Source: Avanaerovorax sp964442135
GTDB taxonomy: Bacteria > Bacillota > Clostridia > Peptostreptococcales > Anaerovoracaceae
Assembly (NCBI GenBank): GCA_964442135.1
Contig: CAYTYN010000049.1
Location: 1 to 8,622, forward strand
Reading direction: 5' to 3'
Length of the DNA stretch: 8,622 bases
Part shown: positions 1 to 7,291 of the stretch, in pieces
Layout of the letters: every line of letters begins with the position of its first letter
How positions within the stretch are numbered: position 1 is the first letter of the stretch
The notes under the pieces: generated by a model
The model's input: the letters and a program-made list of their open reading frames with translations, nothing else
What the model was told of the DNA's origin: nothing
The model's database searches: none
Program-made: the position numbers and the translations under genes

Positions 1-323
1 ACTGGTTCGACCTCTCCGCTCCGGACGGCCGCTTTTCTTTGAACGACAAGATCGGGGATATTATGCAGTCAGAAGAAGCCGCTTCCTTAATTATGGTGCT
101 CCTGCGTCAGATACTCTTAAAAACGGGCGAAGATGGGGAAAAGGAAGCTCAGCCTGTTTCGGAAGAACAGATTATGAGTTTACTGTCTATGATGGAATCT
201 TATTCACTGTTGCGCTTATTAAAACTCATCGGCGTTTCCGGCAGCACATTGACAAAAGAAGAACTGATTGAAATCAATAAAAAGTTGAATCAAATCATAA
301 AATGCAGGGACATTTTTACATGA
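1..323 (+). CDS. C-terminal end of a probable GH3-family beta-glucosidase (5' truncated)
   Basis: An open frame runs from the left edge (first full codon at 3) to TGA at 321-323, so this is the last ~106 codons of a gene starting upstream. The TTG at 39 could be read as a start but has no Shine-Dalgarno sequence and the frame stays open before it. The visible protein has no catalytic motif. It begins WFDLSAPDGRF, then a GDIM segment (about residues 18-21), then a Leu/Met-rich helical part ending in a 'LLRLLKLIG...LTKEEL' helix pair. From memory this layout matches the C-terminal extension after the fibronectin-III-like domain of clostridial GH3 glycosidases, where a GD(I/L)(M/L) motif precedes similar helices. 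The family call is an inference and could be wrong. Codon use (TTA, ATT/ATC, CGT/CGC) differs from the ATA- and AGA/AGG-rich genes downstream. Confidence 0.5.
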   Translation, partial: WFDLSAPDGRFSLNDKIGDIMQSEEAASLIMVLLRQILLKTGEDGEKEAQPVSEEQIMSLLSMMESYSLLRLLKLIGVSGSTLTKEELIEINKKLNQIIKCRDIFT

Positions 324-427
324 GGCAATGTTCTCGGATGCGGGTGAGCTGTTTCTGTATGTTCTTATTGATAGCCTTTCCCCTGTGTAAATACCGGCAG
401 TCAGTAAGGCAATAGCCGCGCACCTAG

Positions 428-566
428 CTTCAGGCTGAAGTCACAGTAGCCGCCGTTGGTGAAACAGGCGTGTCTACGGTACAGCGGGCAGACGAGGGGT
501 GTGATAAGTAAAGGCGAATCACCGCATAAAACGAAAACAGTGTAACCCGCCACACAACGGGTTACA
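428..566 (+). ncRNA. Candidate structured RNA (cluster of four hairpins)
   Basis: Four local stems follow each other. At 428-440 CTTCA pairs with TGAAG around GGC. At 446-477 an outer GTAG/CTAC stem encloses CGCC/GGCG and GTT/AAC around a GGTGA loop, with small internal loops. At 501-522 GTGAT pairs with ATCAC. At 541-566 TGTAACCCG pairs perfectly with CGGGTTACA around an 8-base loop. The nesting and density are more than expected from a degraded intergenic gap, and the stems sit upstream of the cdaA promoter, so they would not be part of the cdaA leader. No known RNA family was recognised. The strand is assumed to match the genes; pairing does not fix it. Confidence 0.3.
541..566. repeat. 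Perfect 9-bp inverted repeat with 8-base loop
   Basis: TGTAACCCG (541-549) is the exact reverse complement of CGGGTTACA (558-566), separated by CCACACAA; a G-T pair can extend it by one. It is the strongest single stem in the gap. It is followed after a few bases by an ACATTTTTTACA stretch (576-587) that includes six T's, so on the plus strand it could act as a weak terminator for whatever is transcribed from the left, though the T run starts about a dozen bases after the stem, farther than usual. Confidence 0.6.
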
Positions 567-689
567 TCATACGATTTACATTTTTTACAGCCTAATAAGC
601 ACGGGACGTTGCCCAAGGGAGGTTTTTAAGCGGTTTCATAGCTTCATAAAATTCACATCTAAACGGATGTAAAAGGGATGGCTCTACCG

Positions 690-718
690 TTGAAAATGAC
701 ATATAAATTTGGTACAAT
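690..718 (+). promoter_or_regulatory. Sigma-A promoter of the cdaA operon
   Basis: TTGAAA (690-695) and TACAAT (713-718) are separated by exactly 17 bases, and TGG just before the -10 makes an extended -10 element. Both hexamers differ from consensus at one position. Transcription would start near 724-726, giving a leader of about 27 bases before the cdaA ATG, which is too short for a riboswitch. It is the only promoter I can see for the seven genes that follow. Confidence 0.8.
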
Positions 719-751
719 AGGTCTGGTACTTTTTCGGAAGGAAGTGACGGT

Positions 752-1594
752 ATGAGTGACTTTTTGGATAATATAGTTTCCAGCATCGGTATATTTGACA
801 TTCTCGATATAGCGGTAATCGCTTTTATTATATATAAGATATTGGGATTTATACAGGAGACCAGAGCGCAGCAGCTGGTAAAGGGGCTGCTGGTGCTTTT
901 GGTCGCCTTTTTTTTATCGGATCTTCTGCACCTTTACACCCTCAACTGGCTTCTCAAAACCTTCTTGAACATAGGTATCTTGGCCCTGATAATCATATTC
1001 CAGCCTGAGCTCAGAAGAGGACTGGAGCACGTGGGCCGGAGCAAGCTGATGATGACCCCTTTCAACCAGGTGGATAAGGAAAAGGCGAAGAAGATAACTG
1101 ACGAATTTGTGGAGGCCCTCCGGAATTTTTCAGAGACCAGGACGGGAGCCTTAATAGTCATAGAGAAAGAGGTTTCACTTACTGATATAGCGGAGACAGG
1201 TACAGAGATCAACGGAGATATATCGGCCCAGCTCCTTGAAAATATCTTTTACGAAGGAGCGCCCCTCCACGACGGAGCGGTGATAATAAGGGGAGATAAA
1301 ATCTACGCGGCAGGATGTGTGCTGCCTTTGACCCAGAATAAGGATCTTAATAAGGAGCTGGGGACGAGACACAGAGCAGGAATAGGCATAACCGAAAATT
1401 CCGACGCCATAACCCTCATAGTCAGCGAAGAAACCGGCGTGGTGTCCTATGCGGCATCAGGGAAGCTGACCAGATTCCTGGATTCCAAGATGGTGGAAAA
1501 GCTGCTGCTGAACCTTTATATCCCGAGCGTATCGGACGAGACTGCGGGTATCGGACGTATCGTAGGTAAATTCGGGAGGAATAAAAATGTTTGA
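752..1594 (+). CDS. cdaA: Membrane-bound diadenylate cyclase CdaA (c-di-AMP synthase)
   Basis: CdaA condenses two ATP into cyclic di-AMP, an essential second messenger in Firmicutes that controls potassium and osmolyte uptake and wall homeostasis. The 280-residue protein has three N-terminal membrane helices (about 14-34, 42-59 and 62-84), the family hallmark IIIFQPELRR at 80-89, then a cytoplasmic DisA_N/DAC domain (about 100-260). Catalytic motifs are intact: DGA at 174-176 inside GAPLHDGAVII, and RHR at 206-208 inside GTRHRAGIGIT. Length matches the family (about 270-285). The start is set by GGAAGGAAG (736-744) and by the fit to the known N-terminus. The first of seven co-directional genes, it overlaps cdaR by 8 bases, which suggests translational coupling of enzyme and regulator. 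Its product should partner CdaR and GlmM. Confidence 0.97.
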   Translation: MSDFLDNIVSSIGIFDILDIAVIAFIIYKILGFIQETRAQQLVKGLLVLLVAFFLSDLLHLYTLNWLLKTFLNIGILALIIIFQPELRRGLEHVGRSKLMMTPFNQVDKEKAKKITDEFVEALRNFSETRTGALIVIEKEVSLTDIAETGTEINGDISAQLLENIFYEGAPLHDGAVIIRGDKIYAAGCVLPLTQNKDLNKELGTRHRAGIGITENSDAITLIVSEETGVVSYAASGKLTRFLDSKMVEKLLLNLYIPSVSDETAGIGRIVGKFGRNKNV

Positions 1595-2783
1595 AAATAA
1601 AAAGATAAACATGGTCATAGCCATAATATGCGCGACCCTTTTGTGGGCGTACGTAATAGGCTCTATAAATCCTACGGCTCAGAGCAGGTTCACAGGGATA
1701 CCCGTCACCTTAACTAACACGGAGGTTCTGGAGAACAAGGGACTTGCCGTTAGCTCGTGCAGCGTGGAATCCGTCGATCTTCTTCTTTCGGGGAGCAGAT
1801 CCGATATAAGCAAGCTGAGTAACGACGATATAAGCGCCATAGTGGATCTTTCCAACGCCCTGGAAGGGGAGAACGAATTCACTATCGATATATATGTTCC
1901 GGACGGCATAGATATCGAGCAGAGATCGGTGAGCAGGGTGGTAGTGAAAGTGGAACTGCTCACTACCGCTGAGGTAGATGTGGATATAGTCTATACAGGG
2001 GATACGGACGAAGGCAGCGAGGTGATGACAACATCGGTCAGCCAGGATACGGTCACCGTAAGAGGCGCCGAGTCCTTGGTGAACATGGTCGATGCGGCGC
2101 GGGGGACTATAGAAATCACCAGAGTAGGAGATGAGGAATCGGAGATCTCCTGCGCTTTGATAGCTGTGGATGAATCCGGAATACAGGTGGAGAACGTAAG
2201 GCTCAGCCAGTCATCTGTTACGGTTACTGCCTTTATGGCATACAGTAAGACGGTGTCCTTGGATATTCAGGTTACAGATGAAAGCGATGACGATCTGGAG
2301 AGGACGTGGACAGGTCCTGAGGAGATCGTAATCTGCGGCAAAGCCGGTCTGCTGGATGATATAGATTCCATAGAAGCGGAAATCATCGACATAACGGATA
2401 TAACCGAAGATACGCGGATAGAGGTAGTGCCTGTGCTTCCGGAGGGCATATATATATCGGGGAGCAACGGATCCCTTACCCTAACGGTAACGGTGAGGGA
2501 AATTGAAACAGAGGCTGCCTTCACGTTTACCGAGGATGATATTATTCTCATCGGCACATCGGAGGATATCTCATACACCATTGAGGAGATGGAATTCACA
2601 GTCACCGTTACGGGCACCGCCAGTGAGCTGGATAGCATATCCGACAGCGATATTACCATAGAGGCTGACGTGACGGGAATAACACAGGGAGAATCCGTTA
2701 CAGTTAACATATCGGTCACCATCAGCAATTCGGAGCTTTCGGTGTCGGTAGTTCCCGAAAGCATCACTGTGACGGCGGGATAA
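1587..2783 (+). CDS. cdaR: CdaA regulatory protein CdaR (YbbR-domain protein)
   Basis: CdaR anchors in the membrane by one N-terminal helix (about residues 8-26) and places YbbR domains outside the cell, where it modulates CdaA. The 398-residue protein can be split into four beta-rich YbbR-like repeats at about 33-122, 126-214, 222-304 and 310-396, each with alternating TVTV-type strands and a 'VxGxxxxLxxI' type turn. The boundaries are by eye. The start ATG lies inside the end of cdaA, 6 bases after the ribosome-binding site GGGAGGA (1574-1580). Composition is strongly acidic with many Ser/Thr; no Lys, Arg or His occurs after Arg304. The order cdaA-cdaR-glmM is the standard Firmicutes arrangement, which supports the name although YbbR sequences diverge quickly. 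Confidence 0.93.
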   Translation: MFENKKINMVIAIICATLLWAYVIGSINPTAQSRFTGIPVTLTNTEVLENKGLAVSSCSVESVDLLLSGSRSDISKLSNDDISAIVDLSNALEGENEFTIDIYVPDGIDIEQRSVSRVVVKVELLTTAEVDVDIVYTGDTDEGSEVMTTSVSQDTVTVRGAESLVNMVDAARGTIEITRVGDEESEISCALIAVDESGIQVENVRLSQSSVTVTAFMAYSKTVSLDIQVTDESDDDLERTWTGPEEIVICGKAGLLDDIDSIEAEIIDITDITEDTRIEVVPVLPEGIYISGSNGSLTLTVTVREIETEAAFTFTEDDIILIGTSEDISYTIEEMEFTVTVTGTASELDSISDSDITIEADVTGITQGESVTVNISVTISNSELSVSVVPESITVTAG

Positions 2784-2802
2784 GAGGAAAAAGAGGAGAG
2801 AT

Positions 2803-4152
2803 ATGGGAAAGCATTTTGGTACTGACGGCGTCAGGGGAATCGCGAACGAAGAGCTTACGCCGGATCTGGCATTCCGGCTGGGTCAGGCGGGGACTCAGGT
2901 TCTTGGCAAGGATCATCCGAGACCTGTGTTCGTGGTCGGACGGGATACGAGAATATCGGGAGATATGCTGGAGGCGGCCCTTACAGCGGGAATACTGTCC
3001 GCGGGGGGAGACGTTTTAAGCGCAGGGGTGATACCTACTCCTGCCGTGGCTTATCTGGCAAGACATTACGGAGCCGCCGGAGCAGTCATATCGGCTTCCC
3101 ACAATCCTTTTCAATACAACGGCATAAAGTTCTTTCAGGGAGACGGGTTTAAGCCGGAGGACGCCGTGGAGGAAGAGATCGAAGCTCTCATAGACGAGGA
3201 AGGCCTTTTGAAGACTGCGGAAGGAAGGAATATAGGCGTCAGAGCAGACATATCACGGGAGGCGACAGAGCTTTACGTGGATTTTCTCACCGATTCCTGC
3301 CCTATAAATCTTACGGGGAAGAAAATCGTCCTAGACTGCGCCAACGGAGCGGCTTATATGGCGGCGCCGAAGGTTTATGCCGCCCTGGGAGCCGACGTTA
3401 CAGTTATAGGAAATGAACCGGACGGTATCAATATAAACCATGAGATCGGCTCCACTCATCCGGAGAAGCTGTGCGATGTGGTAACAAAGGTGGGAGCAGA
3501 CATGGGACTTGCTTTCGACGGCGACGCCGACAGGCTCATAGCCGCCGATGAGAAGGGTAACGTGGTAGACGGCGACAGAACCATATGCATATGCGCCGCA
3601 ATGATGAAGAGAGAAGGACGGCTGGCGGAAAACCGTGTGACGGCTACGGTTATGAGCAATATGGGTTTCCATAAGTATGTAAGAGAGACTCTCAAAGCCG
3701 ACGTAGACGTTACGGCCGTAGGAGACAGATATGTGCTGGAGGCTATGAGGAAAAGCGGCTGCGCCATAGGAGGAGAGCAGTCAGGGCACATAATCTTCCT
3801 TGACAAGACTACTACGGGAGACGGCTTATTGTCGTCCCTGGAGCTGGTTAAGGCTCTCTATTCCTCCGGAAAGAAAATGTCGGAGCTGGCAGGCGAAATA
3901 GAGATATTCCCTCAGGTGATGGTCAATGCGAGGGTCACGAAAGAGGGAAAGAAGGCCTACAGTGAGGATGAAGAGATAAAGAATAAAATCGCCGAAATTG
4001 AAAAAGCTCTGGACGGCAACGGCAGAGTCCTGATCCGTCCTTCAGGAACGGAGCCTCTGGTAAGGGTCATGATCGAAGGAGAGGACGAAGGGGTCATAGA
4101 ATCCATGGCTGAGGGACTGGCGGAGCTCGTAAGGAAAAAATACGGTCAGTAA
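2803..4152 (+). CDS. glmM: Phosphoglucosamine mutase GlmM
   Basis: GlmM interconverts glucosamine-6-phosphate and glucosamine-1-phosphate, the step between GlmS and GlmU toward UDP-GlcNAc for peptidoglycan. It is cytosolic and of the alpha-D-phosphohexomutase family. All four signature sites are visible in 449 residues: FGTDGVRG (5-12); the phosphoserine loop ISASHNP with catalytic Ser99; the metal loop DGDADR (239-244); the sugar-binding GGEQSGH (323-329); and the phosphate-binding RPSGTEP (412-418). Length is normal for the family (445-455). The start follows AGAGGAGAG (2792-2800) with good spacing, 19 bases after the cdaR stop. In B. subtilis, Lactococcus and Staphylococcus GlmM also binds CdaA and lowers c-di-AMP synthesis, so its place beside cdaA is functionally meaningful. 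Nothing is broken or unusual. Confidence 0.98.
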   Translation: MGKHFGTDGVRGIANEELTPDLAFRLGQAGTQVLGKDHPRPVFVVGRDTRISGDMLEAALTAGILSAGGDVLSAGVIPTPAVAYLARHYGAAGAVISASHNPFQYNGIKFFQGDGFKPEDAVEEEIEALIDEEGLLKTAEGRNIGVRADISREATELYVDFLTDSCPINLTGKKIVLDCANGAAYMAAPKVYAALGADVTVIGNEPDGININHEIGSTHPEKLCDVVTKVGADMGLAFDGDADRLIAADEKGNVVDGDRTICICAAMMKREGRLAENRVTATVMSNMGFHKYVRETLKADVDVTAVGDRYVLEAMRKSGCAIGGEQSGHIIFLDKTTTGDGLLSSLELVKALYSSGKKMSELAGEIEIFPQVMVNARVTKEGKKAYSEDEEIKNKIAEIEKALDGNGRVLIRPSGTEPLVRVMIEGEDEGVIESMAEGLAELVRKKYGQ

Positions 4153-4158
4153 AGGAGA
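4151..4158 (+). promoter_or_regulatory. Ribosome-binding site that fixes the glmS start
   Basis: AAAGGAGA overlaps the last bases of the glmM stop. Its GGAG core (4154-4157) is only 2 bases from the ATG at 4160 but 8 bases from the ATG at 4166. The second start also gives Met-Cys at the N-terminus, which the enzyme needs. Confidence 0.8.
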
Positions 4159-4165
4159 AATGACT

Positions 4166-6004
4166 ATGTGCGGAATAGTTGGATTTACAGGACATGAAAA
4201 TGCGGGAGGTATCATAGTCGACGGCTTGAAGCGGCTGGAATACAGGGGATACGATTCCGCAGGGATTGCCGTTCTCACCGACAAAGGGCTTCAGGTCAGA
4301 AAGAAAAAGGGCAAGATAGGGAATCTGGCAAAGCTTCTGATGGAGGACGGGCCTGTAGGCACTACGGGAATAGGTCACACCAGATGGGCGACTCACGGTG
4401 CGCCCTCGGATATTAACGCCCACCCCCATGTCAGCTCAGACGGCAAGATCGCCGTGGTTCACAACGGCATAGTGGAAAATTACGTGGAGCTGAGGGAAGA
4501 GATCACCGAGAAATACGGGATCACCTTTGCCACAGAAACAGATACCGAGGTAATCGCTCAGCTGATAAGTGTAATATACGGGAGAAACGGTGAAGATCTC
4601 CGTGGCGCAGTCAGGGAGGCTGTAAAGAGACTTAAAGGAGCATACGCCATTTGCGTCATAGGGGAGGATACTCCTGACGAGATAGTGGCGTACAGGAAGG
4701 ACGCGCCCCTCATAGTGGGACTGGGAAAGAAGAGAAATTTCATAGCCTCCGACATACCGGCCGTGCTGAAGTACGTGAAGGAAATTCTCTTGGTTGAAAA
4801 TCGGGAGATGGTTATCTGCACTCCGGAGACTGTTAAAATATTTAACAGCGACGGCATGGAGATAAAGCGGGAGCCTATGTACATAACCTGGAGCATAGAG
4901 GACGCTGAAAAAGGGGGATACGAGCACTTCACCATAAAGGAAATATTCGAGCAGCCGAAGGCCATTAGAGAGACTCTGACCCGTAGGATAGACGAAAACG
5001 GCAGGGTGAAGCTTGACGGCATATCCATATCCGCAGAGGAGCTTGACGGCTTCGATAAAATATACATCGTCGCCTGCGGAACAGCTTATCACGCAGGGCT
5101 GGTGGGGAAATACGCCATAGAACAGATGGCGGGAATAACGGTGGAGGTCGACGTGGCCTCTGAGTTCAGATACAGAAATCCTATGGTGGACGAACACACT
5201 TTGTTCATTGCCATAAGCCAGAGCGGAGAGACCCTAGACACCTTGGCCGCCTTGAGAGAGGCGAAATCTAAAGGAGCGAGAGTCCTTTCGGTGGTCAACG
5301 TGGTGGGAAGCTCTGTCGCCAGAGAGTCTGACGATGTTTTCTACACCTGGGCGGGGCCGGAGATAGCGGTAGCGTCTACCAAGGCGTACACCACTCAGCT
5401 TATCTGCATGTACCTGATCGCTCTTTACCTGGGAAGCCTTAAGGGAAAGATAGACGACGAATACTACAGGTTCATCCTGGACGAGCTGAAGGCTATACCG
5501 GAAAAGGTGGAAAAGGTTCTGGATAAGGCTCCGGAGATCGAGAATCTGGCTAAGCACCTCTACAACAGGACTCAGGTGTTCTTCATCGGAAGAGGTCTGG
5601 ATTCGGCCGTATCCTATGAAGGCTCCCTTAAGCTGAAGGAGATCTCCTACATAAATTCCTTTGCCATAGCGGCCGGGGAGCTGAAACACGGGACCATCGC
5701 TTTGATGGAGCCGGAGACCATAGTCATAGCCTTGGCGACGGAGGATCATCTCTTCGATAAAATGTACTCCAATATAGTGGAGGTGAAGGCTCGGTTCGCT
5801 CACGTGGTCTCTATCGCTAAGGAAGGCAACGAGAGAATAGAGGCGGAGAGCAACGAGGTCATATACATACCCAGATGTGCCGACGAGATTACCCCCCTTC
5901 TTTCGGTAATTCCCATGCAGCTGTTCGCCTACTATGTGGCGCGGGAAAAGGGAGAAGACATCGATAAACCGCGCAACCTGGCAAAGAGCGTTACCGTAGA
6001 ATAG
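4166..6004 (+). CDS. glmS: Glutamine-fructose-6-phosphate aminotransferase GlmS
   Basis: GlmS makes glucosamine-6-phosphate from fructose-6-phosphate and glutamine, the committed step of amino-sugar synthesis. I place the start at 4166, not at the in-frame ATG 4160, because the N-terminal nucleophile must be Cys2 after Met removal (MCGIVGF). The 612 residues comprise a class-II glutamine amidotransferase domain (Cys2, RGYDSAG 27-33, HTRWATHG 71-78, HNGIVENY 99-106) and two SIS sugar-isomerase domains. The second part shows ACGTAYH (303-309), SQSGET (351-356), ASTKAYT (403-409), the catalytic helix KLKEISYI (489-496), GELKHG (504-509) and the intact C-terminal PRNLAKSVTVE that closes the active site. 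Length is normal. It starts 13 bases after glmM, leaving no room for the glmS ribozyme found before this gene in many Firmicutes. Confidence 0.98.
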   Translation: MCGIVGFTGHENAGGIIVDGLKRLEYRGYDSAGIAVLTDKGLQVRKKKGKIGNLAKLLMEDGPVGTTGIGHTRWATHGAPSDINAHPHVSSDGKIAVVHNGIVENYVELREEITEKYGITFATETDTEVIAQLISVIYGRNGEDLRGAVREAVKRLKGAYAICVIGEDTPDEIVAYRKDAPLIVGLGKKRNFIASDIPAVLKYVKEILLVENREMVICTPETVKIFNSDGMEIKREPMYITWSIEDAEKGGYEHFTIKEIFEQPKAIRETLTRRIDENGRVKLDGISISAEELDGFDKIYIVACGTAYHAGLVGKYAIEQMAGITVEVDVASEFRYRNPMVDEHTLFIAISQSGETLDTLAALREAKSKGARVLSVVNVVGSSVARESDDVFYTWAGPEIAVASTKAYTTQLICMYLIALYLGSLKGKIDDEYYRFILDELKAIPEKVEKVLDKAPEIENLAKHLYNRTQVFFIGRGLDSAVSYEGSLKLKEISYINSFAIAAGELKHGTIALMEPETIVIALATEDHLFDKMYSNIVEVKARFAHVVSIAKEGNERIEAESNEVIYIPRCADEITPLLSVIPMQLFAYYVAREKGEDIDKPRNLAKSVTVE

Positions 6005-6037
6005 ATATAGTTCGATGAGAGAAAGGATGTAATACCT

Positions 6038-7288
6038 ATGAAGCAGTATGAAGTAAGGGATATGAGCCTGGCGCCGTCAGGACATCAGAAGATTCAGTGG
6101 GTGAGGAACAATATGCCCCTGTTGAGAGGCCTTGAAGAGGAGTATTCCGTGACGAAGCCCTTTAAGGGACTTAAGATATCTCTCTCCGTACACTTGGAGG
6201 CGAAGACGGCTTATCTTTCTAAAGTCTTGGCAGCCGCGGGAGCGGATATGGCGGTGACGGGGAGCAATACTCTTTCTACCCAAGACGATATCGCCGCGGC
6301 TCTGGCCGATGACGGAATCAAAGTCTACGCCTATCATGGAGCCACCGATGAGGAATATGTCAGGCATATAGAGATGTGTTTAGAGCACAAGCCTAACATT
6401 ATCATCGACGACGGCGCTGATCTGGTAAGCTTTATCCACAGCAAGCGTCCTGACCTGGGAGAAGAGGTTATGGGCGGCTGTGAGGAGACGACCACCGGAG
6501 TCATCAGGCTGAAAGCCATGGCGGATGAAGGGGTTCTTAAATTCCCTATGGTTGCCGTAAATGACGCTGATTGCAAGCACCTGTTCGATAACAGGTACGG
6601 AACGGGACAGTCCACCATAGACAGCATTATGAGGAACACTAACCTGATAATAGCCGCCAAGACCGTAGTTGTGGTAGGATACGGCTGGTGCGGAAGGGGC
6701 ATAGCCATGAGGGCGTCCGCCTTGGGAGCGAAGGTAATCGTAACAGAGGTGGATCCGATCAAGGCCATAGAAGCCAAGATGGACGGGTATGACGTTATGC
6801 CTATGGCTGAAGCTGCTCCTCTGGGCGACTTCTTTGTAAGCGCAACGGGGTGCTGCAAGACTATTACCGTAGAGCATATGGAGACTATGAAAAAAGGCGC
6901 GATCCTTTCCAATGCAGGTCATTTTGACTGCGAGGTGGACATGGCCGGATTAGAGAAAGCGTGTCTGTCAAAGACCGAAGCAAGAAAGAACGTTACGGAA
7001 TACACTCTGCCTAACGGAAATACTGTCAACGTCATAGGCGAGGGCAAGTTGGTCAACATAGCCGCAGCCGACGGTCATCCTGCCGAGATCATGGACATGA
7101 GCTTCGCGGTACAGTTCTTATCAGCCTTGTATGTAAAAGAAAACTACGATAAATTGGAGAATAAGGTGATAGACGTGAGCGGGGAGATCGATTCTCTGGT
7201 GGCTAAGCGCAGACTGGCCGCATGGGGCGTAGAGATAGACACGTTGACAGAAGAACAGGAGAAGTATCTGCACAGCTGGGAGGTGTAG
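6038..7288 (+). CDS. ahcY: Short-type adenosylhomocysteinase (possibly S-inosylhomocysteine hydrolase)
   Basis: This NAD-dependent cytosolic enzyme splits S-adenosylhomocysteine (or its deaminated form) into homocysteine and nucleoside, removing a strong inhibitor of methyltransferases. The 416 residues show the family core: STQDD (80-84), DDGADL (124-129), EETTTG (149-154), Lys180 and Asp184 of the catalytic KxxxD, the Rossmann loop VGYGWCGRG (213-221), NAGHFDCEVD (292-301) and AAADGHP (342-348). It is the short archaeal/Thermotoga-like form: it lacks the C-terminal KPxxYRY tail and ends LHSWEV. The base-contact segment reads HLEAKTA (52-58) instead of the HMTxxTA of classical enzymes. The start follows AAAGGATGT (6022-6030), 33 bases after glmS. 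The symbol ahcY is safe for the family; the true substrate is uncertain. Confidence 0.93.
   Translation: MKQYEVRDMSLAPSGHQKIQWVRNNMPLLRGLEEEYSVTKPFKGLKISLSVHLEAKTAYLSKVLAAAGADMAVTGSNTLSTQDDIAAALADDGIKVYAYHGATDEEYVRHIEMCLEHKPNIIIDDGADLVSFIHSKRPDLGEEVMGGCEETTTGVIRLKAMADEGVLKFPMVAVNDADCKHLFDNRYGTGQSTIDSIMRNTNLIIAAKTVVVVGYGWCGRGIAMRASALGAKVIVTEVDPIKAIEAKMDGYDVMPMAEAAPLGDFFVSATGCCKTITVEHMETMKKGAILSNAGHFDCEVDMAGLEKACLSKTEARKNVTEYTLPNGNTVNVIGEGKLVNIAAADGHPAEIMDMSFAVQFLSALYVKENYDKLENKVIDVSGEIDSLVAKRRLAAWGVEIDTLTEEQEKYLHSWEV
7278..7285 (+). promoter_or_regulatory. Ribosome-binding site inside the end of ahcY, for a TTG start
   Basis: GGGAGGTG encodes the last residues of AhcY and ends 6 bases before the TTG at 7292, with no ATG nearby in frame. 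It supports the TTG as the start of the next gene and points to translational coupling with ahcY. Confidence 0.75.
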
Positions 7289-7291
7289 AAA

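Larger units (their letters stand above)
324..689. other. Hairpin-rich gap without a convincing gene
   Basis: This 366-base stretch separates the upstream gene tail from the cdaA promoter. No reading frame on either strand has both a ribosome-binding site and credible protein-like composition. It does hold clustered inverted repeats at 428-440, 446-477, 501-522, 541-566 and 655-670. No T-rich tract follows the first gene's stop in the way a classical terminator would. The region may hold a structured RNA, a 3' UTR or the remains of a mobile element; the sequence alone does not decide. Confidence 0.6.

Noticed and set aside
39..41. TTG as the start of a complete 94-residue protein
   Set aside because: The frame is open to the window edge and no ribosome-binding site precedes the TTG; the upstream codons read as natural protein, so the gene is truncated.
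401..616. Minus-strand frame of 71 codons, Cys-rich
   Set aside because: It starts with TTG lacking a Shine-Dalgarno sequence, overlaps the hairpin cluster and resembles no protein I can name; its Cys content follows from the base composition.
592..801. Minus-strand frame of 69 codons
   Set aside because: It runs across the cdaA promoter and the start of cdaA, with no protein-like features.
2267..2767. Long minus-strand frame of 166 codons inside cdaR
   Set aside because: It is a shadow of the skewed Ser/Thr/Asp/Glu codon use of cdaR; Ser/Val/Ile-rich low complexity and no support for translation.
4436..5197. Minus-strand frame of 253 codons inside glmS
   Set aside because: It lies fully opposite the well-conserved glmS coding sequence, and shows no known domain and no ribosome-binding site.
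6005..6037. Possible SAH riboswitch before ahcY
   Set aside because: The gap is only 33 bases and is mostly the ribosome-binding site; the SAH riboswitch needs more room and none of its conserved core is visible.
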